Origin: SIG575 sp045534165
GTDB taxonomy: Bacteria > Bacillota > Clostridia > Oscillospirales > Acutalibacteraceae
DNA: 13,873 bases
Direction: 5' to 3'
NCBI GenBank assembly: GCA_045534165.1
Contig: JAZSJD010000060.1
Coordinates: 1 to 13,873, forward strand
Under the pieces are notes generated by a model. That model was not told where the DNA came from. It made no database searches and saw only the letters and a list, made by a program, of their open reading frames with translations. The translations under genes were made by a program, and so were the position numbers. Positions 6,557-13,834 of the stretch are shown here, in pieces. Within the stretch, counting starts at the first letter, position 1; the number at the start of each line of letters is the position of its first letter.

Positions 6557-7573
6557 TTATTTACCGGCCCTTTCATTGAATTCTTTATATTCTCCGCTTA
6601 AAACATTTTCCCACCATGCACGGTTGTTTTTATACCATTCCAGTGTCTGTGCAATACCTGAATCAAAGTCTGTTTCAGGATACCAGCCAAGTTCGTCTTT
6701 GATTTTCTGCGGGTCAATTGCGTATCGCATATCGTGGCCGGGTCTGTCTTTAACATAAGTGATAAGGTCTTCACCTTTGCCTAAGGAACGGAGAATTGTT
6801 TTAACAACTTCAAGATTTGTTCTTTCGTTGTGACCGCCTATGTTGTAAACTTCACCGATTTTTCCGTTTTCAAGAATCATATCGATTGCTTTGCAATGGT
6901 CATCAACATAAAGCCAGTCTCTTACATTTGCGCCTTCACCATAAACGGGAAGTTTTTCATCGTTTGTTGCTTTAACAAACATAACGGGAATAAGTTTTTC
7001 AGGGAACTGATATGGTCCGTAGTTGTTTGAACAACGTGAAATTGTTGCAGGCGTTTTGAATGTTCTCATATATGCCTGCACAAGCAAATCAGCAGATGCT
7101 TTTGATGCAGAATAAGGAGAAGATGTATGGATGGGAGTAGTTTCGGTGAAGAATAAATCTTTTCTGTCAAGAGGTAAGTCACCGTAAACTTCATCAGTTG
7201 AAACCTGATGATATCTGGGAATAGAATATTTATTTACAGCATCAAGTAAAACCTGAGTGCCAAGAATATTTGTTATAAGGAAAACCTCAGGGTTTTCAAT
7301 AGAACGGTCAACGTGACTTTCAGCAGCGAAGTTTACAACTGCATCAAACTTTTCTTCTTCGCACAAAGCGAAAATAGCTTTTCTGTCAGTTATATCGGCT
7401 TTCACAAATCTGAAATTGTCGTTACCGAGAACAGGTTCCAGAGTATGGAGATTTCCTGCATAAGTTAATGCATCAACGCAAACAATTCTGTAATCAGGAT
7501 GTTTTCTGAACATATAAAAAATGAAATTACTTCCGATAAATCCGGCGCCACCGGTTACAAGTATATTTTTCAT
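6557..7573 (-). CDS. rfbB: dTDP-glucose 4,6-dehydratase
   Basis: The 338-residue protein is an extended short-chain dehydrogenase that converts dTDP-glucose to dTDP-4-keto-6-deoxyglucose, a step toward dTDP-rhamnose and other deoxysugars of surface polysaccharides. Seen are the NAD-binding GGAGFIG (8-14), AESHVDRSI (84-92), the catalytic TDE triad part (T126-D127-E128), the YSASK active-site Tyr154/Lys158, RCSNNYGPYQFPEKLIP (180-196) and RDWLYVDDHC (218-227). Length is normal. The ATG at 7573 is preceded by AGGTG 11 nt upstream and by a clear promoter; an ATG 8 codons earlier lacks support. The usual partners rfbA, rfbC and rfbD are not next to it. The following gene, DUF1015, starts 1 nt after its stop. 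Confidence 0.96.
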   Translation of the reverse strand: MKNILVTGGAGFIGSNFIFYMFRKHPDYRIVCVDALTYAGNLHTLEPVLGNDNFRFVKADITDRKAIFALCEEEKFDAVVNFAAESHVDRSIENPEVFLITNILGTQVLLDAVNKYSIPRYHQVSTDEVYGDLPLDRKDLFFTETTPIHTSSPYSASKASADLLVQAYMRTFKTPATISRCSNNYGPYQFPEKLIPVMFVKATNDEKLPVYGEGANVRDWLYVDDHCKAIDMILENGKIGEVYNIGGHNERTNLEVVKTILRSLGKGEDLITYVKDRPGHDMRYAIDPQKIKDELGWYPETDFDSGIAQTLEWYKNNRAWWENVLSGEYKEFNERAGK

Positions 7574-7610
7574 AAAGTATATTGCACCTGCTTTCATACA
7601 TATTCATTTT

Positions 7611-7639
7611 ATTATACACTAAAATCCCATTCTGTACAA
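7611..7639 (-). promoter_or_regulatory. Sigma-A type promoter of rfbB
   Basis: On the minus strand TTGTAC (7634-7639) and TATAAT (7611-7616) are separated by 17 nt. The -10 lies 37 nt upstream of the rfbB ATG. It faces away from the ychF promoter, giving a divergent promoter region. Confidence 0.8.
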
Positions 7640-7655
7640 TATTTTTGGAAGTTAT

Positions 7656-7667
7656 TTTTTCGAAAAA
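7656..7667. promoter_or_regulatory. 12-bp palindrome between the divergent promoters
   Basis: TTTTTCGAAAAA is perfectly self-complementary and lies between the two -35 boxes (7634-7639 and 7671-7676). It could be an operator or simply an AT-rich UP-type element that helps both promoters; nothing in the sequence decides. Confidence 0.3.
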
Positions 7668-7670
7668 CCG

Positions 7671-7699
7671 TTGCTAATTTTTATAGTTTAATATATAAT
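7671..7699 (+). promoter_or_regulatory. Sigma-A type promoter of ychF
   Basis: TTGCTA (7671-7676) and TATAAT (7694-7699) are separated by 17 nt. The -10 lies 33 nt before the ychF ATG, and AAAGGAGAT at 7718-7726 is the ribosome site. Confidence 0.82.
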
Positions 7700-7732
7700 T
7701 ACTATATTGTTAAAAACAAAGGAGATAATTTA

Positions 7733-8827
7733 ATGAAACTCGGTATAGTAGGACTTCCCAATGTGGGAAAAAGTACACTTTTCAATGCTATAACAAATGC
7801 AGGTGCTCAGTCAGCAAACTATGCTTTCTGTACAATTGAACCTAATGTTGGTGTTGTTGCAGTTCCTGATGAGAGAATTGATAAATTGACAGAGATGTAT
7901 AATCCTGTTAAAACTACTCCTGCGGTAATTGAATTTGTTGACATTGCAGGTCTTGTTAAAGGTGCATCAAAAGGTGAAGGATTGGGAAATAAATTCCTTT
8001 CACACATCCGTGAAGTTGATGCGGTTATTCACGTTGTAAGATGTTTTGAAAATGATGATATCATGCATGTTGACGGTACAGTTAACCCTGCAAGAGATAT
8101 TGAAACAATCAACCTTGAACTTCTTTTCTCTGACATGGAAATGATGGAAAGAAGAATTGACAGAAGTACAAAAGCAATGAAAGGCGATAAATCACTTGCC
8201 AAAGAAGTAGATTTTCTTAAAAGAGCTTATTCTGAAATGGAGAACGGTAAATTGGCAAGAAGCATTGAATGTGATGATGAAGAAAAAGAAATTCTTTCAT
8301 CAGTTGCACTGCTTACTCTTAAACCTGTTATTTATGCTTGTAACATGGGCGAAGACGATTTCGTAAACGGAATTGAAAACAATAAATATTACGGTGAAGT
8401 TCTTAAAATTGCAGAGGCAGAGGGTTCACAGGTTCTTCCTATCTGCGCAGAACTTGAAGCAGAAATTGCATCTCTTGATAAAGAAGAAAAAGAAATGTTC
8501 CTTTCAGATTTAGGAATTGAAAAGGGCGGTCTTGATTTACTTATTCAGAGAAGTTACGATTTGCTGGGCCTTATTTCTTACCTTACAGCAGGTGAACCTG
8601 AAGTTCGTGCATGGACAATCAAAAAAGGAACAAAAGCTCCTCAGGCTGCAGGCAAAATCCACAGCGATTTTGAAAGAGGCTTTATCCGTGCAGAAGTTGT
8701 TAACTTTGATGACCTTGTTGCAAATGGTTCAATGGCAGCTTGTAAAGATAAAGGTCTGGTAAGAAGTGAAGGCAAAGAATATGTTATGAAGGACGGGGAC
8801 ATTGTTCTTTTCCGCTTCAACGTGTAA
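7733..8827 (+). CDS. ychF: Ribosome-associated ATPase YchF (Obg family, OLA1-like)
   Basis: The 364-residue protein has the normal YchF length. The P-loop is GLPNVGKST (7-15) and G3 is DIAGLVKGAS (70-79). The G4 position is NMGE (204-207) rather than NKxD, the hallmark of the YchF/OLA1 subgroup that prefers ATP over GTP. A helical insert lies around 130-190. The C-terminal TGS domain (about 280-364) includes AWTIKKGTKAPQAAGKIHSDF and ends DGDIVLFRFNV. Known roles are binding to ribosomes and a part in stress responses. The ATG at 7733 is set by AAAGGAGAT at 7718-7726 and the family N-terminus MKLGIVGLPNVGKST. The frame is open 78 codons further upstream, but these cross both divergent promoters and rfbB. 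No terminator follows; the next promoter begins 3 nt after the stop. Confidence 0.97.
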   Translation: MKLGIVGLPNVGKSTLFNAITNAGAQSANYAFCTIEPNVGVVAVPDERIDKLTEMYNPVKTTPAVIEFVDIAGLVKGASKGEGLGNKFLSHIREVDAVIHVVRCFENDDIMHVDGTVNPARDIETINLELLFSDMEMMERRIDRSTKAMKGDKSLAKEVDFLKRAYSEMENGKLARSIECDDEEKEILSSVALLTLKPVIYACNMGEDDFVNGIENNKYYGEVLKIAEAEGSQVLPICAELEAEIASLDKEEKEMFLSDLGIEKGGLDLLIQRSYDLLGLISYLTAGEPEVRAWTIKKGTKAPQAAGKIHSDFERGFIRAEVVNFDDLVANGSMAACKDKGLVRSEGKEYVMKDGDIVLFRFNV

Positions 8828-8829
8828 TC

Positions 8830-8857
8830 TTGACTTTATTTCAAGTTGTGGTATAAT
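8830..8857 (+). promoter_or_regulatory. Strong extended -10 promoter of the lipoprotein gene
   Basis: TTGACT (8830-8835) and TATAAT (8852-8857) are separated by 16 nt, and TGG directly before the -10 makes it an extended -10 promoter. It starts 3 nt after the ychF stop codon. AGAGAGGA at 8875-8882 is the ribosome site. Confidence 0.88.
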
Positions 8858-8893
8858 AATAACAATAGAAATTCAGAGAGGAATGTATTTTAT

Positions 8894-9454
8894 ATGAAAA
8901 AAATTATAGCAATTATTATGGCTGGAGTTATAGTTCTTTCTTTTGCAGCTTGCGGTGGTAAAGGTGAAGAAGAAACAACAACTGAAAAAGCAGTAGTAAC
9001 AGAAACAACAACATCTCCTATGGTTAATGCTGAAACAAGATTTTCACATCTTGCAACAATGAACGTATGGACTAAAGGCGAAAAAGTTTCATACAAAAAA
9101 GGTGAAACAAAAGTTATGACTGCAACAGCAGCTCTTAACGACAGCGTTATTCACGATACACTCAAAGTTGTAGATACAAAAGCAGATTTTGAAGCAATGA
9201 AGAAAAACAACTCTTGTGTTGAAATCACTTATGAAAAAGATATGGTTGCAAGTTTCTCAGGCAAAAAGGTCACTTATGACCAGATCATCGTTGCTACAAG
9301 TGGTAAAATTCTTAACACAATTTTCTTCCTTAAAGACGGAGCAGTTGCAGGTTCACCTATTCAGGTTACAAACGCAGAAGGCAGAAAAACACTTTCAGAA
9401 AACATTGCAAGTGCGGTAGCAGTGGTAGATATTCACGAAGGACATACTCACTAA
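8894..9454 (+). CDS. Small secreted lipoprotein of unknown function
   Basis: The 186-residue protein has a lipoprotein signal peptide: MKK, a hydrophobic core, then the lipobox SFAAC with C20 as the lipidated cysteine. A Gly/Glu/Thr-rich linker (21-42, with two TTT runs) follows. The globular part (about 48-180) is predicted from residue pattern to be alternating beta strands, with repeated VTYDQIIVAT and TIFFLKDG elements that may be strand pairs. I do not recognise the family. The C-terminus IHEGHTH holds three histidines in seven residues and could bind metal; this is inference. The ATG at 8894 is chosen because the ribosome site AGAGAGGA lies 11 nt upstream and it gives a proper signal peptide. 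An in-frame ATG at 8846 lies inside the promoter and is rejected. It ends at a strong terminator. Confidence 0.8.
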   Translation: MKKIIAIIMAGVIVLSFAACGGKGEEETTTEKAVVTETTTSPMVNAETRFSHLATMNVWTKGEKVSYKKGETKVMTATAALNDSVIHDTLKVVDTKADFEAMKKNNSCVEITYEKDMVASFSGKKVTYDQIIVATSGKILNTIFFLKDGAVAGSPIQVTNAEGRKTLSENIASAVAVVDIHEGHTH

Positions 9455-9467
9455 TTCAGGTTGATTC

Positions 9468-9499
9468 AAGGCAGGTATTTTTACCTGCCTTTATTTTTA
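9468..9499 (+). terminator. Intrinsic terminator after the lipoprotein gene
   Basis: A perfect 10-bp stem (AAGGCAGGTA at 9468-9477, TACCTGCCTT at 9482-9491) with a TTTT loop is followed by TATTTTTAA. The next gene starts only about 18 nt later, so it either relies on read-through or on an unseen promoter. Confidence 0.9.
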
Positions 9500-9516
9500 A
9501 TTAAGAGGTGTTGGCA

Positions 9517-10350
9517 ATGGAATATAAATTATGTTTAGGAACAGGTATGGGGTTTGATATTTCAACCGAAGAACAGATAAAATTGATTAAAAAAGCAGGA
9601 TTTGACGGTTTTTTCACTGATATGGGAAGTCTGGAAAATCTTGAAAAATATGCCCGCATTGCAAAAGAAGAAAATATGATTTACCAATCGGTACATTCAC
9701 CTTTTGGTAAAATGGATGTTATGTGGGAAGGAACACCTGAAGAAGCAGAAGAAGTTTTAAGTGAACTGAAAAATTGTGTGGACGCATGCCAAAAAATCGG
9801 TGTTGATCTGCTCATCTGCCACGTAATTATCGGCATGGAAAGGCACACGCCAAATGAAGCGGGTGCAGAACGTTTCAGAAATCTGAGCGAATATGCCAAA
9901 GAAAAGGGTATAAAAATAGCTTTTGAAAACACAGAAGGAGAGGAATATCTGGAAGCAGTTTTTGAAAAATGCAAAGATCTTGATAACGTTGGTTTCTGCT
10001 TTGATTCAGGCCATGAAATGTGTTATAATTTCAGTAAGGATATGCTGACACCTTATGGTGACAGACTTTTCGCAACACACCTTAATGATAACCTGGGAAT
10101 GAAAGATGAGAAAATAAAAACATGGTATGATGATTTGCATCTGCTTCCTTTTGATGGTATTGCTGATTGGGAGAATATTGTGAAACGTCTGAAAAAAGCG
10201 GATTGTCCCCGGTGCATTACCTTTGAACTTGTATCGACCAACAAGCCTGAAAGAAATGCTCATGATATATATTCCGGGTTGGATTTTATCCAGTATGTGT
10301 CTATGGCATATGAAAGAGCAGAAAAAATAAGAAAGATGTTGGCTTTTTAA
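9517..10350 (+). CDS. Xylose isomerase-like TIM barrel (sugar phosphate isomerase/epimerase family)
   Basis: The 277-residue protein fits the AP endonuclease 2 / xylose isomerase-like TIM-barrel superfamily (IolE/IolI-like). Probable divalent-metal ligands at strand ends are E137 (AFENTEG), D163 with H166 (CFDSGHE), H188 (THLNDN) and E237 (TFELVS). H60 (SVHSPFG) and H102 (LICHVI) line earlier strands. Strand-helix repeats are evident throughout and the length is complete. The family isomerises or epimerises sugars and inositols, and some members are 3-keto-glycoside lyases; the substrate cannot be told here. There is no signal peptide, so it is cytoplasmic. The ATG at 9517 is set by AAGAGG (9503-9508), 8 nt away; an in-frame GTG at 9508 overlaps that site and is rejected. 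It begins just after a terminator and no promoter is evident. Confidence 0.85.
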   Translation: MEYKLCLGTGMGFDISTEEQIKLIKKAGFDGFFTDMGSLENLEKYARIAKEENMIYQSVHSPFGKMDVMWEGTPEEAEEVLSELKNCVDACQKIGVDLLICHVIIGMERHTPNEAGAERFRNLSEYAKEKGIKIAFENTEGEEYLEAVFEKCKDLDNVGFCFDSGHEMCYNFSKDMLTPYGDRLFATHLNDNLGMKDEKIKTWYDDLHLLPFDGIADWENIVKRLKKADCPRCITFELVSTNKPERNAHDIYSGLDFIQYVSMAYERAEKIRKMLAF

Positions 10351-10380
10351 GAATTTTTTATAAACTTTTATAGTATTTAT

Positions 10381-10409
10381 TTACCATTTGGTAATTTCTG
10401 TGGTATAAT
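10381..10409 (+). promoter_or_regulatory. Extended -10 promoter of the FnIII gene pair
   Basis: TATAAT (10404-10409) is preceded by TGG, an extended -10. TTACCA (10381-10386) is a modest -35 at 17 nt spacing. AAGGAGATG at 10432-10440 is the ribosome site for the TTG start at 10446. Confidence 0.75.
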
Positions 10410-10445
10410 ATAGACGTGAAAAGATATTAATAAGGAGATGGTGTT

Positions 10446-12041
10446 TTGAAGAAGAAATTATTTTCAGTAATCAGTACAGTTCTTGTGCTTTCAGTTCTTC
10501 TTTCTGTTTTTGCAGGAATGACTGTAAGTGCTGTAAATCTGACTCGTCCTAAAGTAACAAGCATTACAACAGACTGTGCTTCAGTTACAATCAAATGGGA
10601 TTACAAAGACGAAGAAGATGTTCCTGTTATTTTTCTGGTTTACAGAAAAGATGCTAAAGAAGGTGCAGCATGGACCAGAGTTGGTGTAACAAAAGTTGAT
10701 GCTTCATCTTTCAAAGACAAAACTGTAAAACCCGAAAAAACATACATTTACACAGTAAAAGCATATTATAAAGGTGCAGACGGAACAAAATATCACTCAA
10801 AGAGCAGTGGTGACTATAAAATCAAGACAGTTCCTGCAAAACCTGTTTATAAACTTATAAGCAACTGCGGTGCAGGTGTTGTTATGCAGTGGGATGCAAG
10901 AAGTGATGCAACGGGCTTCGCTCTTTATCGTAGCCCTACAGCAGAAAAAGGCAGTTGGACAAGAATTAAAACTGTCAAGAGCAATAAAGCAGGTAAATTT
11001 ACTGACACTAAAGTAAATATCGGGGAAACACATTATTATTGCTTCAAAGCATATAAAACTATAAATGGGAAAACATATTATAGTGATATTTCCAAAATTT
11101 ACAAGAAAGTTATAAGCGATGTAGCTATCCCTGAAAATCTTGAAGTAAAGGCAACATCAGAAGGTGTTCTTTTCAGCTATAACAAAGTTAATGCAACTTC
11201 AGGTTATGCTGTTTACAGAAGAGATGCAGGATACAGCAACTGGAAGAGAATTGCGACTCTCAAAAGTGTTAACAAGCTTGAGTATCTTGACAAAACAGCA
11301 GAAGCAGGAAAGAAATATTACTACACAGTAAAATCATATAAAACCGTAAATGGTAAAACAACCTACAGCCCCGGTGCACAGTCAATTCCTGTTACAGCAA
11401 CCACAGGTATGTCTTCAATAAGCCTTTCTGTGAGTGAAGTTATTTTCAGTGAACTTCTCGAAAAGCAGACAATCAGAGTTTATGTTGACGGAGCACCCAA
11501 ATACGAAGGACTTAAATTTGCAATAGGCGATCCTAAAGTTGTGGCAGGCAGCTGGGGTAAATGGAACGGCAACACAATTGACCTTACTCTTACAAGAATC
11601 GGCCCCGGAGAAACAACTCTTAGAGTTTACTATGATTCATTACCTGATAAAGATGTTGTAATCAATGTCTACGCTGCAAAATTAGACCTTGATGATGACT
11701 ATATTGATGCAAAAGCTCTTATGACAGAAGCTTACAGTTGTTTCAGTGAAGCCCTTGAACTTTTGATGGCTACACAGAAAGAAGGCACTTCGGAAATAGA
11801 AAAAGCTGAACTTATCAACAAAGCAACGGGAAAAATCAAGGAAGCAACAGCTATCCTTGAGGATGCATATGAGCTTGCAATTAAATATGCAGAATACAGC
11901 AACGATGATGAGCTCGTCGGAAACCTTATGAAAGTTGCGAAATTCGCATTGGCATTCGTTAATGAAGATACAGTAAACAGTGGTGCAATTACAGCTGTTA
12001 TCGGTTATCTTCAGCAGATTCTCAAAAGTGCAGGAATGTAA
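10446..12041 (+). CDS. Secreted protein with three fibronectin III-type modules and a helical C-terminus (paralogue 1)
   Basis: The 531-residue protein begins with a signal peptide (1-29: MKKK, hydrophobic core, TVSA cleavage region). Three FnIII-type modules follow at about 34-128, 131-223 and 226-317. Each shows the W(D/T).I or W.R pattern, a YR(K/S/R) strand and a closing Y.Y.VKAY or C.KAYKT strand. Residues 322-409 form a beta-rich Big-like domain (SLSVSEVIF, then GPGETTLRVYY). Residues 412-531 are predicted alpha-helical and acidic, without a transmembrane segment or LPXTG. It is therefore released or held non-covalently at the surface. FnIII modules usually bind glycans or proteins or act as spacers in Clostridia; the ligand is unknown. 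The TTG start is set by AAGGAGATG 5-8 nt upstream and by the paralogue's matching MKKK start. The second paralogue follows after 25 nt. Confidence 0.85.
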   Translation: MKKKLFSVISTVLVLSVLLSVFAGMTVSAVNLTRPKVTSITTDCASVTIKWDYKDEEDVPVIFLVYRKDAKEGAAWTRVGVTKVDASSFKDKTVKPEKTYIYTVKAYYKGADGTKYHSKSSGDYKIKTVPAKPVYKLISNCGAGVVMQWDARSDATGFALYRSPTAEKGSWTRIKTVKSNKAGKFTDTKVNIGETHYYCFKAYKTINGKTYYSDISKIYKKVISDVAIPENLEVKATSEGVLFSYNKVNATSGYAVYRRDAGYSNWKRIATLKSVNKLEYLDKTAEAGKKYYYTVKSYKTVNGKTTYSPGAQSIPVTATTGMSSISLSVSEVIFSELLEKQTIRVYVDGAPKYEGLKFAIGDPKVVAGSWGKWNGNTIDLTLTRIGPGETTLRVYYDSLPDKDVVINVYAAKLDLDDDYIDAKALMTEAYSCFSEALELLMATQKEGTSEIEKAELINKATGKIKEATAILEDAYELAIKYAEYSNDDELVGNLMKVAKFALAFVNEDTVNSGAITAVIGYLQQILKSAGM

Positions 12042-12066
12042 TTTAAATTAAAAAGGAGATGTTTTT

Positions 12067-13731
12067 ATGAAAAAGAAAATTCTTTCTGTTGTAAGCCTTG
12101 TTATGGCTCTCATAACAGTAATGTCTATCTTTGCCGGTATTACTGCATTTGCAGAAAAAACAATAACTCCGCCTATAAGACCGACCATAAAAAAAGTCAG
12201 CCCTACAATTAATTCAGTAAGCCTTGAATTTGAATATCACGATGAAGATTTCCAGATTCTTGTTTACAGAAGAAATGCAAAAGAAGGTTCTGCATGGAGC
12301 AGAGTTGGTGTTACAAAAGCAGGAGCTACATCTTTTAAAGATACTACTGTTTCACCGGAAAAAGAATATTGTTACACAGTTAAAGCATATTATAAAGATA
12401 AAAAAGACGGTACAAAATACTGGACAAAGAGTGCCGGTGACTATTTTGTAACAACAAGCCTTGCAAAGCCCTCATTTACTCTTATCAGCAACATGGGTAA
12501 AGGTGTTGTAATGGAATGGGCAAAGAGAAGTGATGTTACAGGTTATGTTATTTACCGTAGCGCAACAGGTGAAAAAGGCAGCTGGACAAAAATTAAAACT
12601 GTTAAAAGCAATGAAGCAGGAAAATACATTGACACAAAAGTAAATATCGGTGAAAAAGTTTACCATTGCTTTAAAGCATATAAAACAATCGGTAATAAAA
12701 CTTATTACAGTGCAGCTTCTAAAGTGCATAGCAGAGTAATCAGTGGGGTTACGCCTCCTCAGAACTTTAAATGTGTAGTTAAAGAAGATGGCGTTTATAT
12801 CACATACGATAAAGTTCCCGGTGTTCTCGGTTATTCAATTTACAGAAGAGAAGAAGGCAAAACAGAGTGGGTTAAAATTGCAAAACTTGCAAGTGTAAAC
12901 AAACTTGGTTTTGTTGACAAAACAGCAGAAGAAGGTAAAACATATACTTATACTGCAAAATCATATAAAACAGTTAACGGTAAAACAACTTCAAGTAAAT
13001 CTGCAAAAGACGTTAAACTTATCAATCTTGTTAAGGTGCCTGTAATTGAATTTGTTCCTACAGAAGTTACTTTCAAAGATTACTATGAAGAAATTTCTGT
13101 AAAACTTAAGGTTTCAGGATTGAAAAAAGACCAGGAACTCAGATTCTTTATTGATGGTGAAGAAATTACTGATTTGTTGAAGAACAACGATAAAGCCTGG
13201 GAAGAATTTTTGTCACAGATCTGTTTTGTTTATGAAACAGATAAAAATAATTCAACAGAGGATACTCTTGTTCTTAAAATAAAAAGACTGGCTCCCGGTA
13301 AAGGAACACTCAGAATTCAGCATGCTGAATATGATGGAATTTATGATGAGCTTAAGGTTAACAGCCCTGAACTTGAATATGACAAAGACTTGCCCAAAAT
13401 TGTCGAAGATGTAGATACTGCTATTGAGGCAATTGTAAATGCTAAAGATTTGCTCGAGGAATCAATTGAAGTTGAAGAATCATCAAGAAACAGCTATGTA
13501 GACAGAGCTGAAGTTTTGCTTGATTGTGCACGCACAAGTCTTGAAGAAGCAGATAATCTTCTTTCAAAATATTCATTTGATTACAAGAAATACGATACTT
13601 ACAAAAAGAATGTTGAAATTGTTGATGATTATCTTGATGCAGTAAAAGATGCTATGAAAGATTTAAGCGCAACAGGGCTTACAAAATCAAACATCAAAGA
13701 TGCAATAAGAGAATTGGAAGCAGTTGAATAA
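12067..13731 (+). CDS. Secreted protein with three fibronectin III-type modules and a helical C-terminus (paralogue 2)
   Basis: The 554-residue protein is a tandem paralogue of the gene just upstream. It has a signal peptide (1-29, ending TAFA), FnIII-type modules at about 36-130, 133-225 and 228-318, a beta-rich domain at about 325-431 (VTFKDYYEE, then APGKGTLRI), and an acidic helical domain at about 435-554. The second module is roughly 69% identical to its counterpart, counted by eye. The beta-rich and helical parts are much more diverged, and the middle one carries an insert (about 365-398). Many Glu/Lys/Asp residues in 440-554 suggest an amphipathic bundle or coiled coil. There is no LPXTG and no membrane anchor. 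The ATG at 12067 has AAAAAGGAGATG upstream, and the gene is probably co-transcribed with its paralogue. No terminator is visible before the IS-like sequence about 10 nt beyond the stop. Confidence 0.85.
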   Translation: MKKKILSVVSLVMALITVMSIFAGITAFAEKTITPPIRPTIKKVSPTINSVSLEFEYHDEDFQILVYRRNAKEGSAWSRVGVTKAGATSFKDTTVSPEKEYCYTVKAYYKDKKDGTKYWTKSAGDYFVTTSLAKPSFTLISNMGKGVVMEWAKRSDVTGYVIYRSATGEKGSWTKIKTVKSNEAGKYIDTKVNIGEKVYHCFKAYKTIGNKTYYSAASKVHSRVISGVTPPQNFKCVVKEDGVYITYDKVPGVLGYSIYRREEGKTEWVKIAKLASVNKLGFVDKTAEEGKTYTYTAKSYKTVNGKTTSSKSAKDVKLINLVKVPVIEFVPTEVTFKDYYEEISVKLKVSGLKKDQELRFFIDGEEITDLLKNNDKAWEEFLSQICFVYETDKNNSTEDTLVLKIKRLAPGKGTLRIQHAEYDGIYDELKVNSPELEYDKDLPKIVEDVDTAIEAIVNAKDLLEESIEVEESSRNSYVDRAEVLLDCARTSLEEADNLLSKYSFDYKKYDTYKKNVEIVDDYLDAVKDAMKDLSATGLTKSNIKDAIRELEAVE

Positions 13732-13793
13732 AATAAAAAATTATCACCCCAAGATTTTGAACAAGTCCAGTAAAAACGGACAATAGACAAAAG

Positions 13794-13826
13794 CCCCCTA
13801 TTGTAGGATAATACTACAGTAGGGGG
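13794..13826 (+). promoter_or_regulatory. 13-bp hairpin that sequesters the OrfA ribosome site
   Basis: CCCCCTATTGTAG (13794-13806) pairs with CTACAGTAGGGGG (13814-13826) across a 7-nt loop; 12 Watson-Crick pairs and one G-U. The 3' strand contains AGGGGG, which is the ribosome site 8 nt before the ATG at 13835. There is no T tract after it, so it is not a typical terminator. Such hairpins at IS ends are known to block translation of transposase from transcripts entering from outside. Confidence 0.7.
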
Positions 13827-13834
13827 TTATAGTT

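Noticed and set aside
7499..7732. N-terminal extension of YchF by 78 codons
   Set aside because: It crosses two divergent promoters and the start of rfbB; the P-loop must lie near the N-terminus in this family.
13794..13826. Hairpin considered as the terminator of the FnIII operon
   Set aside because: No T tract follows, the stem contains the ribosome site of the next frame, and it fits an IS-end translation block better.
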